DNA of 64,000 bases from Comamonas sp. JUb58 (GCF_004364775.1 NZ_SOAL01000011.1:144552-208551); one strand, 5' to 3'; shown: positions 34,698 through 44,023, counted from the stretch's first letter. Program-made: numbers and translations. The notes: generated by a model from the sequence alone, not told the origin.

Positions 34698-35358
34698 GGA
34701 GCTTCTCCAAAAATTGGTTGTTGAGCAGGGTCGAGAAATCGGGCGCCCATGCCAATACATGGGGGCCGCTGAGTTGCTGTGCATCGTGCGTGGTGCCAAT
34801 GCCCACCGCACGCATGCCGGCGCGCCGCGCCGCTTCAATGCCGTGCGGCGCATCTTCAAACACGATGCAGGCGGCCGGGTCTATCGCCAGGCGCTCGGCC
34901 GCCTTCAGAAAAATATCGGGGTGGGGCTTGCCGGGCAGGCCCTCGTCGCCACGCGCAATCGCCTGTGCCGGGGGCTGCATCTGCAGGTTGTCCAGCACAA
35001 AGCGTACATTGTCCTGGTCGCCCGCGGTGCCAATGGCCACTTTGAGGCCCATGTCTCGTGCCTGGGCATGAAAGCGCGCAAAGCCATCGACCGCGCAGAA
35101 GTGGGCGGCAAACAGCTCGCGGTAAATGCCTTCCTTCTCGGCGGTGATGCGCTCGCTCTCTTCGGCGCTCACCGTGCGGCCCATCAGCGCGCAGGCGCAT
35201 TCAAAGGCGTTCTTGCCGGTGGTTTGCGCCATGAAGGCGGGCACATCCAGATCCATGGCGTGGCGGCGTGCGTATTCCACCCAGGCCTGGGCATGCCAGG
35301 GCATCGAGTGGACCATGGTGCCGTCCATGTCAAAAATCAGGGCTTCGATCGCAGGCAT
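34687..35358 (-). CDS. HAD-superfamily hydrolase, beta-phosphoglucomutase/sugar phosphatase-like
   Basis: 223 aa from ATG 35358. HAD motif I is FDMDGTMV with both catalytic aspartates. Motif II is IGTAGDQDNVRF, motif III the lysine in GLPGKPHPDIF, motif IV EDAPHGIEAARRAGM. The all-helical cap between motifs I and II marks the beta-phosphoglucomutase-like subgroup acting on small phosphorylated metabolites. A GTG at 35421 would add 21 residues of non-family sequence and lacks a ribosome site. The 3' end overlaps pepN. Confidence 0.85.
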   Translation of the reverse strand: MPAIEALIFDMDGTMVHSMPWHAQAWVEYARRHAMDLDVPAFMAQTTGKNAFECACALMGRTVSAEESERITAEKEGIYRELFAAHFCAVDGFARFHAQARDMGLKVAIGTAGDQDNVRFVLDNLQMQPPAQAIARGDEGLPGKPHPDIFLKAAERLAIDPAACIVFEDAPHGIEAARRAGMRAVGIGTTHDAQQLSGPHVLAWAPDFSTLLNNQFLEKLHDA

Positions 35359-35471
35359 TGGGCTTGTCTTCAGGTCCGTATCGGCTGGGAGGTCCAGCCA
35401 ATCGATAGAGGGCTGTGGCACACCGCATGCGCGGCGGGGAGGGCGCGCTGCATGGGGTGGGCCACAGGTTT

Positions 35472-36576
35472 TTAAACGCCTTGCTTGAGCGAGGCTTCGA
35501 TGAACACGTCCAGGTCGCCGTCCAGCACCTTTTGGGTGGCGGAGACTTCGACGTTGGTGCGCAGGTCCTTGATACGGCTGTTGTCCAACACGTAGCTGCG
35601 GATCTGGTGGCCCCAGCCCACATCGGTCTTGGTGTCTTCCAGCTTTTGCTGCTCTTCCATGCGCTTGCGCATTTCAAAGTCATAGAGCTTGGAGCGCAGG
35701 CGCTGCCAGGCCACATCGCGGTTGCTGTGCTGGCTACGGCCATCCTGGCACTGCACGACGATGCCGGTCGGGATGTGGGTCAGGCGCACGGCCGAGTCGG
35801 TCTTGTTGATGTGCTGACCACCCGCGCCGGAGGCACGGTAGGTGTCGGTACGCACATCCGAGGGGTTGATGTTGATCTCGATGGAGTCATCAATCTCGGG
35901 GTAGACAAACAGCGACGAGAAGCTGGTGTGGCGGCCACCTGACGAGTCAAACGGGCTCTTGCGCACGAGGCGGTGCACACCGGTTTCAGTGCGCAGCAGG
36001 CCAAAGGCGTACTCGCCCTCGATCTTGATCGTGGCGCTCTTGATGCCGGCGACGTCGCCCGGGGTTTCTTCTTCGACGGTGGCCTTGAAGCCCTTGCGCT
36101 CGGCGTACTTGAGGTACTGGCGCAGCAGCATGCTGGCCCAGTCGCAAGCCTCGGTGCCACCGGCGCCGGCCTGGATGTCGACAAAGCAGTTGAGCGGATC
36201 GGCCTCATTGCGGAACATGCGGCGGAACTCGAGCTCCTCGATCAGCGGGCGCAGCTTGGCAGCCTCGGCTTCGATGGTTTCCAGCCCGGCGTCATCGCCT
36301 TCTTCCTTGCTCATCTCGAAGAGCTCGGTGTTGTCCGCCAGCTCGCTGCTCAGCTTTTGCAAGGTCAGCACGACGGAGTCGAGTGCCTTCTTTTCCTTGC
36401 CCAGCTCCTGAGCCTTCTTGGGATCGTTCCAGACGCTGGGGTCTTCCAGCGAGGCGTTTACCGTGCGCAGTCGTTCGTACTTTGCATCGTAGTCAAAGAT
36501 ACCTCCGAAGCTCTTCTGTCCGGCTGGACAGGTCTTCGAGGGTGTTGCCGATTTGGTTGATGCGTTCTGCTTCCAT
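35472..36576 (-). CDS. prfB: Peptide chain release factor 2, expressed by programmed +1 frameshift
   Basis: RF2 ends translation at UGA and UAA. The first 26-27 codons are read from ATG 36576 ([20 protein letters not shown], then EELRRYL) and meet an in-frame TGA at 36493-36495. A +1 shift at CTT-TGA-C joins the main frame ([20 protein letters not shown]). The body shows the class I GGQ motif ([20 protein letters not shown]) and [15 protein letters not shown], giving about 367 aa in total. Low RF2 favours the shift, so the protein controls its own level. The alternative unshifted start near 36581 gives an N-terminus unlike the family. Confidence 0.96.
36493..36506 (-). promoter_or_regulatory. 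prfB programmed +1 frameshift site
   Basis: On the minus strand, the internal Shine-Dalgarno-like GGAGGT (36501-36506) is followed by the slippery CTT (36496-36498), the UGA stop (36493-36495) and C. Spacing and bases match the classical RF2 autoregulatory site. Confidence 0.93.
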
Positions 36577-36723
36577 GTCACTGTGTCCTATTATTGCGGT
36601 CTAGCCTGCTATTGTCGCATGCTGGCAGGGCTTGGCCGGCCAGTGGTGCTTTAGGGCATATGCTTGATAAATAATGTTTTTGCTCCCGCTGCGCGGCGTT
36701 TGCGGCGGCGATCGGGGCAGGGC

Positions 36724-37395
36724 TCACTTCCAGGCAAAGCGGGGTTGGTCAAAATGCGCTACGCGGGTGGGCTGGCCACGCAGGCAAACCTCGCGGAACT
36801 GGTACAAAAATGCAGCCGTGGGTGCGGCCACCCAGCTCTTGCCCATGGGCATGCGCAGTACCGGGTGCGGTGAGGCATCGGTTTGCTCCAGCATCGGAGA
36901 ATCGCTGCGCAGCAGCTCGGCCAGCGGGATGCGGTGCACGCTGGCCACTTCATCGGGGTTGGGCTGCAGCTCGGCCGTGGCGCCGGCCCACACCACCACC
37001 GGGGTAATGACAAAGCCTGATCGCGTCGCGTAATCATCCAGACAGCCCAGCACCTGGCTGGGCGGGAGCAGCAGGCCTGCTTCTTCGTGCAGCTCGCGCA
37101 AGGCGGCTTGCTCGGCGATCTCACCCGCCTCGATGCGGCCACCGGGCAGTGCCCATTGGCCGGGGTGGTTGCGCAAGTGCAGCGCGCGGCGGGTCAGCAG
37201 CAAAGCGGCCTCCGTGCTCCACTGGGCGGGCTGCTGCATACCTTCGAGCCCGGCGCCCGGGCCTTCGTCGAGCAGCACCAAGGCTACCGCAGCCTGGGAC
37301 TGGGCGCTGCCGGTCATCGGCTGGGCGGCAAAGTGCTGCAGACGGCTGTGGATGCGCGATCGCAGGGCGTCGCTCAGAGCTAGGGCGTTGGTCAT
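36724..37395 (-). CDS. NUDIX hydrolase, CoA pyrophosphatase-like
   Basis: 223 aa. The Nudix box is G-x5-E-x7-REx2EExG in [24 protein letters not shown] (near residues 85-108), complete with the metal-binding glutamates. [20 protein letters not shown] just before it resembles the CoA-specific UPF0035 signature LLTxRsxxxrxHxGqxxFPGG. Likely substrates are CoA or related nucleoside diphosphate derivatives, in the cytoplasm. It stands alone, divergent from nothing obvious. Substrate remains an inference. Confidence 0.85.
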   Translation of the reverse strand: MTNALALSDALRSRIHSRLQHFAAQPMTGSAQSQAAVALVLLDEGPGAGLEGMQQPAQWSTEAALLLTRRALHLRNHPGQWALPGGRIEAGEIAEQAALRELHEEAGLLLPPSQVLGCLDDYATRSGFVITPVVVWAGATAELQPNPDEVASVHRIPLAELLRSDSPMLEQTDASPHPVLRMPMGKSWVAAPTAAFLYQFREVCLRGQPTRVAHFDQPRFAWK

Positions 37396-37476
37396 AGGGC
37401 TGCTGCATTGTAGAAGCGGCCCGGCCGGGCTGGGGGCGCAGGCGAGACAGTGACCGTAGTGGCTGGCTTGGCTGCA

Positions 37477-37989
37477 TCAGTTGGAGCGGGTCTTGTGGCG
37501 CAGACAGACCTGGAACATCAGCCCAAACGCCGCATCAGGGCCAAACTGGGCCGGCAGCGGCTCGCCCGGTGTGAGCAGCAGCTTGCCATGCATCACGCCG
37601 GCATTGCTGGGGGGAGAGGTGATGAGAATGTCGGGGCCACATCCCCCTGGCAGCAGCACCCGCAGTGTCTGGCCTGGGCGGAAGTGGAGGGGGCTCTGGG
37701 GTTCAAAGATGAGCCGGACGGTGCCATGGGAGTGTCCGCTGGTATCGCAAAGCATGCAATGGATGATGCCTTGGGGAATGATGCTTGCCTGGGCGCAGTC
37801 ATTGTCGTGCGCATATGGCGACATGCCGCTGGAGGCCCGTGCTTGTCTGCCGTGGCCCGCGCACTGCCGGCAATGGGCTTCGGTACAAGGCGTAGGCAGG
37901 CTTTTGCCGATGGTGGGTCTGGGCGCGCGCGGCTTGTTCGAACGGGGCCAGGGCGGAGGGTGGCTGTGGAGGCTGTGAGGCTGGATCAT
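37477..37989 (-). CDS. Hypothetical protein, uncertain strand
   Basis: A 170-codon frame whose last 95 residues look protein-like (GTVRLIFEPQSPLHFRPGQT, LPAQFGPDAAFGLMFQVCLR) and include a HCMLCDTSGHSHG cysteine/histidine patch. The N-terminal 55 residues are proline/arginine-rich and may be non-coding; a shorter start near 37828 or later is possible. An AT-rich stretch lies upstream (38010-38060), suiting a promoter. Overlapping frames on the plus strand are equally long, so the call is weak. No family is recognised. Confidence 0.35.
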   Translation of the reverse strand: MIQPHSLHSHPPPWPRSNKPRAPRPTIGKSLPTPCTEAHCRQCAGHGRQARASSGMSPYAHDNDCAQASIIPQGIIHCMLCDTSGHSHGTVRLIFEPQSPLHFRPGQTLRVLLPGGCGPDILITSPPSNAGVMHGKLLLTPGEPLPAQFGPDAAFGLMFQVCLRHKTRSN

Positions 37990-38281
37990 CGTGCGCGGTC
38001 TCGGTATCTGTATTGAACGAAATAATGATTTCGATAGTTTTTTGTAAATACTAAGAGACCAAGCTTCGATAGAACTTACGGGATGTTGGCCGCTGATTCA
38101 GATCAAAAGACGGCGCATTCGCGCTTGACAGCAGCATGTCCCTCAATACAGCGCTGCGCGGGTGTCTGCGATGTCATCTATCACCTACCGGCTGCTCGCC
38201 ACTGATGGCGGCCATGGCCAGCGAGGTGTCAAAAAATGCTTTTACACTTGGTTTTTTGACCGACACCGCTGAATTTTTCTT
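37990..38281. other. Intergenic promoter region
   Basis: 292 bases. Bases 38010-38060 are AT-rich (GAACGAAATAATGATTTCGA and following), with TTTTTTGTAAATAC, a likely promoter for either flanking gene. Nothing else is seen. The aldo/keto reductase start at 38282 has no obvious ribosome site. Confidence 0.4.
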
Positions 38282-39343
38282 ATGCAAGACATCCAACTTG
38301 GCCGCAGTGATTTGAAGGTATCGCCCATTTGCCTGGGCACGATGACGTTTGGCGAGCAAGTGAGCGAAGCCGATGCGCATGCGATGCTCAGCCATTCGCT
38401 GGAGCGTGGCGTGTACTTTTGGGACACGGCAGAGATGTATTCGGTGCCCGCGCGCGCCGAAACCTTTGGTGCCACCGAGACCATCATCGGCAACTGGTTC
38501 AAGGCCAACCCCGGCCAGCGCGACAAGGTGGTGCTGGCCAGCAAGGTGGCAGGCCCATCGCGGGGCATGCCCTGGGTGCGCGAAGGCAAGGGCATGACGG
38601 CGGCCGACATCGTGGCCTCCTGCGATGCCAGCCTGCGCCGCCTGCAGACCGATGTGATCGACCTCTACCAGATCCACTGGCCCGAGCGCCATGTGCCCGC
38701 CTTCGGCAATCTCTACTACGACCCCAAAAAGGAAACCAGCGAGACGACGATTGGTGAGCAGCTGCAGGCGCTGGCTGGTCTGGTGAAGGCGGGCAAGATC
38801 CGCCACATTGGTCTGTCCAACGAAACGCCCTACGGTGTGCACGAGTTTGTGCGCCTGGCCGAGCAGCATGGCCTGCCGCGCGTGGCCAGCGTGCAAAACC
38901 CGTACTGCCTCATCAACCGCAGCTGGGAAAACGGCTTGGACGAAACCTGCGACCGCCTGGGCGTGTCGCTGCTGGCCTATTCGCCGCTGGCCTTTGGCCT
39001 GCTGACCGGCAAATACGACGACAGCGGCATCACCGGCCCCCAGGCACCGCAGGGCGCACGCATTGCCAGCTATGAATCAGTGCGCAAGCAGCGCTGGGGC
39101 CGCCCTGAGGCCCTGGACGCGGCCAAGCGCTACAACCAGCTGGCCCGCGACCATGGCCTGACCCCCGCCGCACTGGCCCTGGCGTTTTGCTACAGCAAAT
39201 GGCAGGTGGGCAGCACCATCATCGGTGTGCGCACCATGGAGCAGCTGGACGAAGACCTCAATGTCTGGGGCACGCAGCTGTCCGAGGCCTTGCTGCAAGA
39301 GATCGACGCACTGCGCTGGGCGCTGGGCGATCCGGCGCAATAA
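38282..39343 (+). CDS. Aldo/keto reductase, Tas-like
   Basis: 353 aa, cytoplasmic NADPH-dependent oxidoreductase. The AKR tetrad is visible: Asp and Tyr in FWDTAEMYSVPA, Lys in VVLASKVAG, His in LYQIHWPERH. The NADPH-binding end is seen in KWQVGSTIIGVRTMEQLDED. Length and the insertion around SRGMPWVREGKGM fit the Tas subgroup of E. coli, named for suppression of tyrosine auxotrophy. The natural substrate is unknown. It is monocistronic, with a tandem repeat just downstream. Confidence 0.9.
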   Translation: MQDIQLGRSDLKVSPICLGTMTFGEQVSEADAHAMLSHSLERGVYFWDTAEMYSVPARAETFGATETIIGNWFKANPGQRDKVVLASKVAGPSRGMPWVREGKGMTAADIVASCDASLRRLQTDVIDLYQIHWPERHVPAFGNLYYDPKKETSETTIGEQLQALAGLVKAGKIRHIGLSNETPYGVHEFVRLAEQHGLPRVASVQNPYCLINRSWENGLDETCDRLGVSLLAYSPLAFGLLTGKYDDSGITGPQAPQGARIASYESVRKQRWGRPEALDAAKRYNQLARDHGLTPAALALAFCYSKWQVGSTIIGVRTMEQLDEDLNVWGTQLSEALLQEIDALRWALGDPAQ

Positions 39344-39361
39344 GCTGGATGGTCCCTTAAT

Positions 39362-39394
39362 GGCCGTTCACGGGCCGTTCACGGGCCGTTGACG
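39362..39394. repeat. Three tandem copies of an 11-bp unit
   Basis: GGCCGTTCACG occurs at 39362-39372 and 39373-39383 and, with one change (GGCCGTTGACG), at 39384-39394. It lies in the gap between the aldo/keto reductase and ybaK genes. It may be a slipped-strand expansion without function, or a multi-site binding region. Confidence 0.7.
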
Positions 39395-39541
39395 GACTGA
39401 TGACGGCTATGACCCGCAGGCCCTGGTGCAAACCAGGGCCTTTGGCGTTGCGAAGGCCGCTATGCTTGGCGGCGCCCCCGCCCAATTTTTCGAGACAATA
39501 GGGGCAGATTTTGTGCGGCATCTGCCGCGACCTCTCCAGCC

Positions 39542-40033
39542 ATGAGCAAAAAAAACCATATCAGCGAAACGCCGGCCACCCAGTTCTTGAAAGCGCACAA
39601 GGTGGCGTTTACCGAGCATCCCTACGAGTATGTGGAGCACGGCGGCACATCCGAGTCGGCCCGCCAGTTGGGGCTGGATGAGCATGTGGTCGTCAAGACC
39701 CTGGTGATGCAGAACCAGGATGCCAAGCCGCTGATCGTGCTGATGCATGGCGACTGCAAGGTGTCGACCAAGAGCCTGGCACGCCAGATTGGCGCCAAGA
39801 GCATTGAGCCCTGCACGCCCGAGGTGGCCAGCCGCCACAGCGGCTACCTGGTGGGCGGTACCTCGCCGTTTGGCCTGCGCAAGGCCATGCCGGTCTATAT
39901 CCAGGAGACGATTCTGGCGCTGCCGCGTATCGCCATCAACGGCGGGCGCCGTGGTTTTTTGGTGCAGATCGACCCCAAAGCATGCGTTGAGGTGCTGGGT
40001 GCCCAGCCGGTGCAATGCGCGCTGGCAGAATGA
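39542..40033 (+). CDS. ybaK: Cys-tRNA(Pro)/Cys-tRNA(Cys) deacylase YbaK/EbsC
   Basis: 163 aa. The family removes wrongly attached cysteine from tRNA-Pro, keeping translation accurate. Signatures include VVKTLVMQNQDAKPLIVLMH with the catalytic lysine region, GDCKVSTKSLARQIGAKSIE and GGTSPFGLRKAMPVYIQETI ending with INGGRRGFLVQIDP. The full family length is present. The gene is upstream of plsY with a 67-base gap, so the two may share a transcript. Confidence 0.93.
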   Translation: MSKKNHISETPATQFLKAHKVAFTEHPYEYVEHGGTSESARQLGLDEHVVVKTLVMQNQDAKPLIVLMHGDCKVSTKSLARQIGAKSIEPCTPEVASRHSGYLVGGTSPFGLRKAMPVYIQETILALPRIAINGGRRGFLVQIDPKACVEVLGAQPVQCALAE

Positions 40034-40100
40034 TGCCTGTTTTTGACCTAGATACACCAGTGTGCGCCGGCCGTCCAGGCGCGCAGACAAGGGGAGCAAT

Positions 40101-40733
40101 TTGAGTACCGTTTATTCCATCCTGGCCACCATCCTGGCCTACCTTATCGGTTCGCTGTCGTTTGCGGTGATCGTCAGCCGCACCATGGGCCTGAGTGACC
40201 CGCGCACCTATGGCAGCAAAAACCCGGGTGCCACCAATGTGCTGCGCTCGGGCAGCAAGGCGGCTGCTGTGGTGACCTTGCTGCTGGATGCCGCCAAGGG
40301 TTGGCTGCCGGTGGCGCTGGTGGCCTGGTTTGGCAAGCCTTATGGGCTGGAAGAGGGCACCATCGCGCTGGTGGGCATTGCGGCATTTTTGGGCCATCTC
40401 TGGCCGGTGTTCTTCAAGTTTGAAGGCGGCAAAGGCGTGGCCACCGCGCTGGGCGTGCTGCTGGGCTTTAGCGGCTGGCTGGGTTTGCTCACCTTGCTGG
40501 CCTGGGTGGCCGTGGCGGCCATCTGGCGTTATTCGTCGCTGTCGTCGCTGGTTGCGGCGGTGCTGGCGCCCGTGTTCTATATCCTCATCGGCGGCGAGCT
40601 CTGGGATTTCCATGCCGAGATCTTTGTCGCGATTCTGGCCATGTCGGCCTTGCTGGTCTACCGCCACAAGCTCAACATCCAGCGCCTGGTGGAAGGCAAG
40701 GAATCCAAGCTGGGCCAAAAGAAAAGCAAGTAA
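40101..40733 (+). CDS. plsY: Acyl-phosphate:glycerol-3-phosphate acyltransferase PlsY
   Basis: 210 aa from TTG 40101 with GGGGAG at 40091-40096. This inner-membrane enzyme moves the acyl chain from acyl-phosphate to glycerol-3-phosphate, the first step of phospholipid synthesis. Family motifs are present: YLIGSLSFAVIVSR, DPRTYGSKNPGATNVLRSGS and GHLWPVFFKFEGGKGVATAL. Several membrane helices follow. The last residues are lysine-rich (KLGQKKSK). ATG-initiated longer frames upstream lack family similarity, so the TTG is chosen. Confidence 0.94.
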   Translation: MSTVYSILATILAYLIGSLSFAVIVSRTMGLSDPRTYGSKNPGATNVLRSGSKAAAVVTLLLDAAKGWLPVALVAWFGKPYGLEEGTIALVGIAAFLGHLWPVFFKFEGGKGVATALGVLLGFSGWLGLLTLLAWVAVAAIWRYSSLSSLVAAVLAPVFYILIGGELWDFHAEIFVAILAMSALLVYRHKLNIQRLVEGKESKLGQKKSK

Positions 40734-40763
40734 TGCGTCGCGCTGCCCTCGGGCAGACAGCAA

Positions 40764-40799
40764 AAAAGGGCTGAACACCATCGCGGGTTCAGCCCTTTT
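40764..40799 (+). terminator. Intrinsic terminator between plsY and the protease gene
   Basis: A 13-bp stem (AAAAGGGCTGAAC with GTTCAGCCCTTTT), loop of 10 bases, flanked by A and T tracts. It lies between convergent genes and can serve both. Confidence 0.88.
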
Positions 40800-40821
40800 G
40801 TTTTGGTGGCATTCAGCGCCG

Positions 40822-41532
40822 CTATTTGATCCGGTCCAAGGTCATCTGTGGGCCGGCGCGCTTCATCTCAAAGGCATTGAGAAAGCTGTTGCCCAGCAGC
40901 ACATAGGGCATGTTGGCGGAAGTGACCACGGCATCCACATTGCGCAGCTCTACGTCGGAAATACGCACGCTGCTCAGCTTGAGATGCCAGCCATTGCTGA
41001 CGCCATTGGCGGTGCCCATGTGCACCGGGCGGCCCTTGCTGTAGTCAATGCCCAGCTTGAGCGCCTCGCTCATCCCCAAGCTGACCGTCGTGGCCCCCGT
41101 ATCGACCAGAAAGCGCGTGGCCTTGCCATTGATCATGCCGGCCGTCATGAAGTGGCCGGTGGCATCGGCTGCCAAGACGATGCGGCCGGTGTTGCTGACG
41201 GGCAGCGCCGCATCGGCCACGCTGACGGGCGATTCGCCCATGCGCAGGCTATGCGCGACGCCGGCAATGCTGACCTGTGCCTGCCCATCCTGGACCTTGA
41301 GGACCTGCACCTGCTGGTAACTGCTACCCGCAGCCACGGCCTTGGGCGCCCGGCCATCAATGACCAGCAAGGCCTTGTCGCCCAGAATGCCGGCCAGCGC
41401 CACCGAGCGGGGGCCTTCGGGCGCATCTTGTGCATGGGCCGCCCCAATGGCGCTGCCGCACAGGGCCAAGGCCAACAGCCAGCGGTGCAGAAGGGGAGGT
41501 GCGGAGCAGGGCATGGAGAGCGAAGGCTTCAT
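40822..41532 (-). CDS. Retropepsin-like aspartic protease, secreted
   Basis: 236 aa from ATG 41532. The signal peptide spans about residues 1-35 (LLALALCGSAIGAAHAQ). The C-terminal half has the clan AA active site FLVDTGATTVSL followed by VELRNVDAVVTSANMPYVLLGNSFLNAF, the flap and second hydrophobic-hydrophobic-Gly element of single-lobe retroviral-type proteases, which work as dimers. The N-terminal part (about 36-120) is a separate beta-rich domain. It probably cleaves or binds peptides in the periplasm; no substrate is known. An alternative GTG start at 41574 would spoil the signal peptide. Confidence 0.85.
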   Translation of the reverse strand: MKPSLSMPCSAPPLLHRWLLALALCGSAIGAAHAQDAPEGPRSVALAGILGDKALLVIDGRAPKAVAAGSSYQQVQVLKVQDGQAQVSIAGVAHSLRMGESPVSVADAALPVSNTGRIVLAADATGHFMTAGMINGKATRFLVDTGATTVSLGMSEALKLGIDYSKGRPVHMGTANGVSNGWHLKLSSVRISDVELRNVDAVVTSANMPYVLLGNSFLNAFEMKRAGPQMTLDRIK

Positions 41533-41728
41533 AGGTAGCGGGGCAGCGTGGTGGTGTAGGCACTTGGGCAGCACTGCGAAGTCTAGCGGCGGCCCCTGGC
41601 AGGCAGATTGCTTTACATCGTAAACGAAGCGCCAGGGCCTAAAAACCGGGATTTATTTTTTGACGAAAGCCTAGCCCGTTGTTTTTTGGGAAAAGTAAGT
41701 GCACGCTGAGGGTTAATGTATTGCTGTT

Positions 41729-41750
41729 GATAATCGTTATCATTAGCATT
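41729..41750. promoter_or_regulatory. Fur box upstream of siderophore receptor
   Basis: GATAATCGTTATCATTAGCATT matches the 19-bp Fur consensus GATAATGATAATCATTATC at most positions. It lies 58 bases before the receptor ATG. Iron-loaded Fur should repress the gene, so the receptor is made when iron is scarce. Confidence 0.85.
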
Positions 41751-41807
41751 CCTGACTCAAATTTACAAGCCGTTAACCAAGCGGAATTATTGTTTCAGGA
41801 GTTTTCA

Positions 41808-43949
41808 ATGATCCAAGCCCTTCGCAGCGAGACGCTCGCGCGTACAAGAGGCGAGCGCGCCGGCCTGTCCGTCGCCGCGCTGTTGATGCTGGCAGCGATG
41901 CCGGCCATGGCGCAAGAGCACACCTTGCCAACGGTCCAGGTCTCAGCCGACCAGTTCGACCCCGATGATGTGCGCCCCGAAGGCGTGACCACGGCGACCA
42001 AGACCTATATGGCGCCCAAGGACATCCCGCAGACCATCGACACCTTGGAAGTCAACAAGTACAAGAGCTACGGCATCAATGACCTGTCGGTCATGCTCGA
42101 TGGCGTGCCGGGCGTCAACACCAGCTATGACATGCGCGGTGAGGGTGTGATGATCCGGGGCTTCAATGCCGACAGCGGTGACATCTACCGTGATGGCGTG
42201 CGCGAATCCGGCCAGGTGCGCCGCAGCACCGCCAATGTGGAGCGCATCGAGATTCTGAAAGGCCCGGCCTCGGTGCTGTATGGCCGTGGCGCTGGCGGTG
42301 GCGTCGTCAACATGGTCAGCAAGCAGGCGCGCTTTGATGGCGTCAGCAGCGTGACCCTGCGTGGTGGCTCCTGGGAGAACGTGGGCGGCACCATCGACAT
42401 CAACCGGGTGATCAGCCCCAATGTGGTCATGCGCCTGACGGCCGATCGCGAGCAGGCACACAGCTTTCGCAGCGGCATCCGCAACCGCAACGAGATGGTC
42501 TCGCCCAGCATCCTGGTGGATACGCGCACGGGCCTGCGTTGGACCGGCCAGTACACCTATGACAATGTCTGGCGCGTGCCGGACCGGGGGCCTTCCTACG
42601 ACCAGATGCCGCCCGGCATGTCGCTGCGCCAGGGCTTTGCCCAGCCGGGCGACTTTGTCGAGGACCGCCTGCGCGTGCTGCGTTCGGACCTGTCCTATGA
42701 GTTCAACAAGGCCTGGAGTGTGCGCTGGGTGGCCAGCAAGCGCGAAGCCAGCCAGGACTTTGACCACTACTTTGGCGGCACCTACTGCAACCCCCAGGGC
42801 CTGACCCCGGCGGGCGCCAAGTGCGCCAACCCCGGCCTGCTGCGCCAAAGCTATGCCTGGCAGCAAACCGAGAACCGCACCACCACCCACACCGTGGATT
42901 TGACCGGCAAGCTCGACCTGGCCGGCATGCGCCATGAGCTGTTGCTGGGCGTGGAGCACAGCGAGGAAGAGCGCGCGCCGCGCCTCTTCAGCACCGCCAA
43001 CAGCAATGGCTACATCGACCCGAACAACCCGGTATTCGATGCCGTGCGTCCGCCCCAAGGCGCGCCATCGCAGCACAACCTGCACAAAGGTACGGCCCGC
43101 GCACTGTATGTGCAGGATCTGGTCAGCCTGAGCGACCAATGGAAGTTGCTGCTGGGTGCACGCTATGACAACTTTGAGTTCAACAGCACCAACCAGCTGA
43201 ACAACGCCAGCCGCAGCACCGACGGCAACTCGGTCAGCCCCCGCGCCGGCCTGGTCTGGCAGCCGGTGCGCGAGCACAGCCTGTATGCGTCCTGGAGCCG
43301 CAGCTTCTCGCCCTATGGCGGCCGGGGCATGCTGTCGGTTGAGACGGGCGCTGGCGCGGTGCTGGACGATGAACCTCAGCATTCGCAGCAGTTCGAAATG
43401 GGTGTGAAGAGCGATTGGCTCGATGGCGCGCTGTCCACGCAGCTGGCCGTCTACCAGCTGGAGCACTACAACATCCGCTACCGCCCCGATCCGGACAACG
43501 ACCCCTTCACCTGGGCGGTGCGTGGCAAGGAGCGCTCGCGCGGTATCGAGTTCAGCGCGGCCGGCCGTGTGGCACCGTTCTGGTATGTGCGTGGCGGCGT
43601 CGGCATCATGGCCGCCAAGGTCACCGAGAACAAGGCCAATCCCGCGCTGGAAGGTAATTACCTGGCCAACACCGCGCGCCGCAATGGCAATGTCTTCCTG
43701 CGCTATGCGCCTGCAGGCAACTGGTATGCCGAGCTGGGTGTGACCCACACCAGCGCCCGCTACACCAACGACGCCAACACCAGCCGCGTGCCTGGCTACA
43801 CCCGCTGGGATGGCCTGGTGGGCTGGCGCGCCGCGCCCTGGACCGTTACCCTGGCGGTTTCCAACCTGACCAACAAGGAATACTGGCGCAGCAGCAGCAT
43901 GCCCGGAACGCCGCGTGGTGCTTTGCTAAGCGCGAACTACCAGTTCTAA
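41808..43949 (+). CDS. TonB-dependent receptor, catecholate siderophore type (Fiu-like)
   Basis: 713 aa from ATG 41808 with CAGGAG at 41796-41801. The signal peptide ends AAMPAMAQ (about residue 36). No STN domain follows, unlike the two receptors at 3725 and 8314. The plug shows APKDIPQTIDTLEVNKYKSY and VERIEILKGPASVLYGRGAG. A barrel ends with the aromatic NYQF. The plug resembles Fiu/CirA-type receptors for catecholate siderophores such as dihydroxybenzoyl compounds. A strong Fur box precedes the gene and a terminator follows, so it is a single-gene, iron-repressed unit. Confidence 0.9.
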   Translation: MIQALRSETLARTRGERAGLSVAALLMLAAMPAMAQEHTLPTVQVSADQFDPDDVRPEGVTTATKTYMAPKDIPQTIDTLEVNKYKSYGINDLSVMLDGVPGVNTSYDMRGEGVMIRGFNADSGDIYRDGVRESGQVRRSTANVERIEILKGPASVLYGRGAGGGVVNMVSKQARFDGVSSVTLRGGSWENVGGTIDINRVISPNVVMRLTADREQAHSFRSGIRNRNEMVSPSILVDTRTGLRWTGQYTYDNVWRVPDRGPSYDQMPPGMSLRQGFAQPGDFVEDRLRVLRSDLSYEFNKAWSVRWVASKREASQDFDHYFGGTYCNPQGLTPAGAKCANPGLLRQSYAWQQTENRTTTHTVDLTGKLDLAGMRHELLLGVEHSEEERAPRLFSTANSNGYIDPNNPVFDAVRPPQGAPSQHNLHKGTARALYVQDLVSLSDQWKLLLGARYDNFEFNSTNQLNNASRSTDGNSVSPRAGLVWQPVREHSLYASWSRSFSPYGGRGMLSVETGAGAVLDDEPQHSQQFEMGVKSDWLDGALSTQLAVYQLEHYNIRYRPDPDNDPFTWAVRGKERSRGIEFSAAGRVAPFWYVRGGVGIMAAKVTENKANPALEGNYLANTARRNGNVFLRYAPAGNWYAELGVTHTSARYTNDANTSRVPGYTRWDGLVGWRAAPWTVTLAVSNLTNKEYWRSSSMPGTPRGALLSANYQF

Positions 43950-43966
43950 AAGGGTAAGCGCCATAA

Positions 43967-44005
43967 AAACAGGCCGCGCTGCAATCCATGCAGCGCGGCC
44001 TGTTT
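43967..44005. terminator. Intrinsic bidirectional terminator
   Basis: A perfect 16-bp stem (arms 43967-43982 and 43990-44005, core CAGGCCGCGCTGC) with a 7-base loop and T/A tracts at both ends. It lies between the convergent receptor and yajQ genes. Confidence 0.92.
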
Positions 44006-44023
44006 GTTTTGATCGAAGGCGGA

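Noticed and set aside
31836..34724. A 962-codon plus-strand frame opposite pepN
   Set aside because: It is antisense to a clear M1 aminopeptidase with HExxH. Its residues are the Val/Ala/Gly/His-rich type produced by the complement of a high-GC gene. It has no ribosome site or domain.
37450..38016. Plus-strand 188-codon frame opposite the hypothetical gene
   Set aside because: Its residues look like shadow translation and it has no ribosome site. The minus frame is slightly better but still weak.
41943..43748. A 601-codon minus-strand frame opposite the third receptor
   Set aside because: Same reason: complement of a well-marked receptor gene in high-GC DNA.
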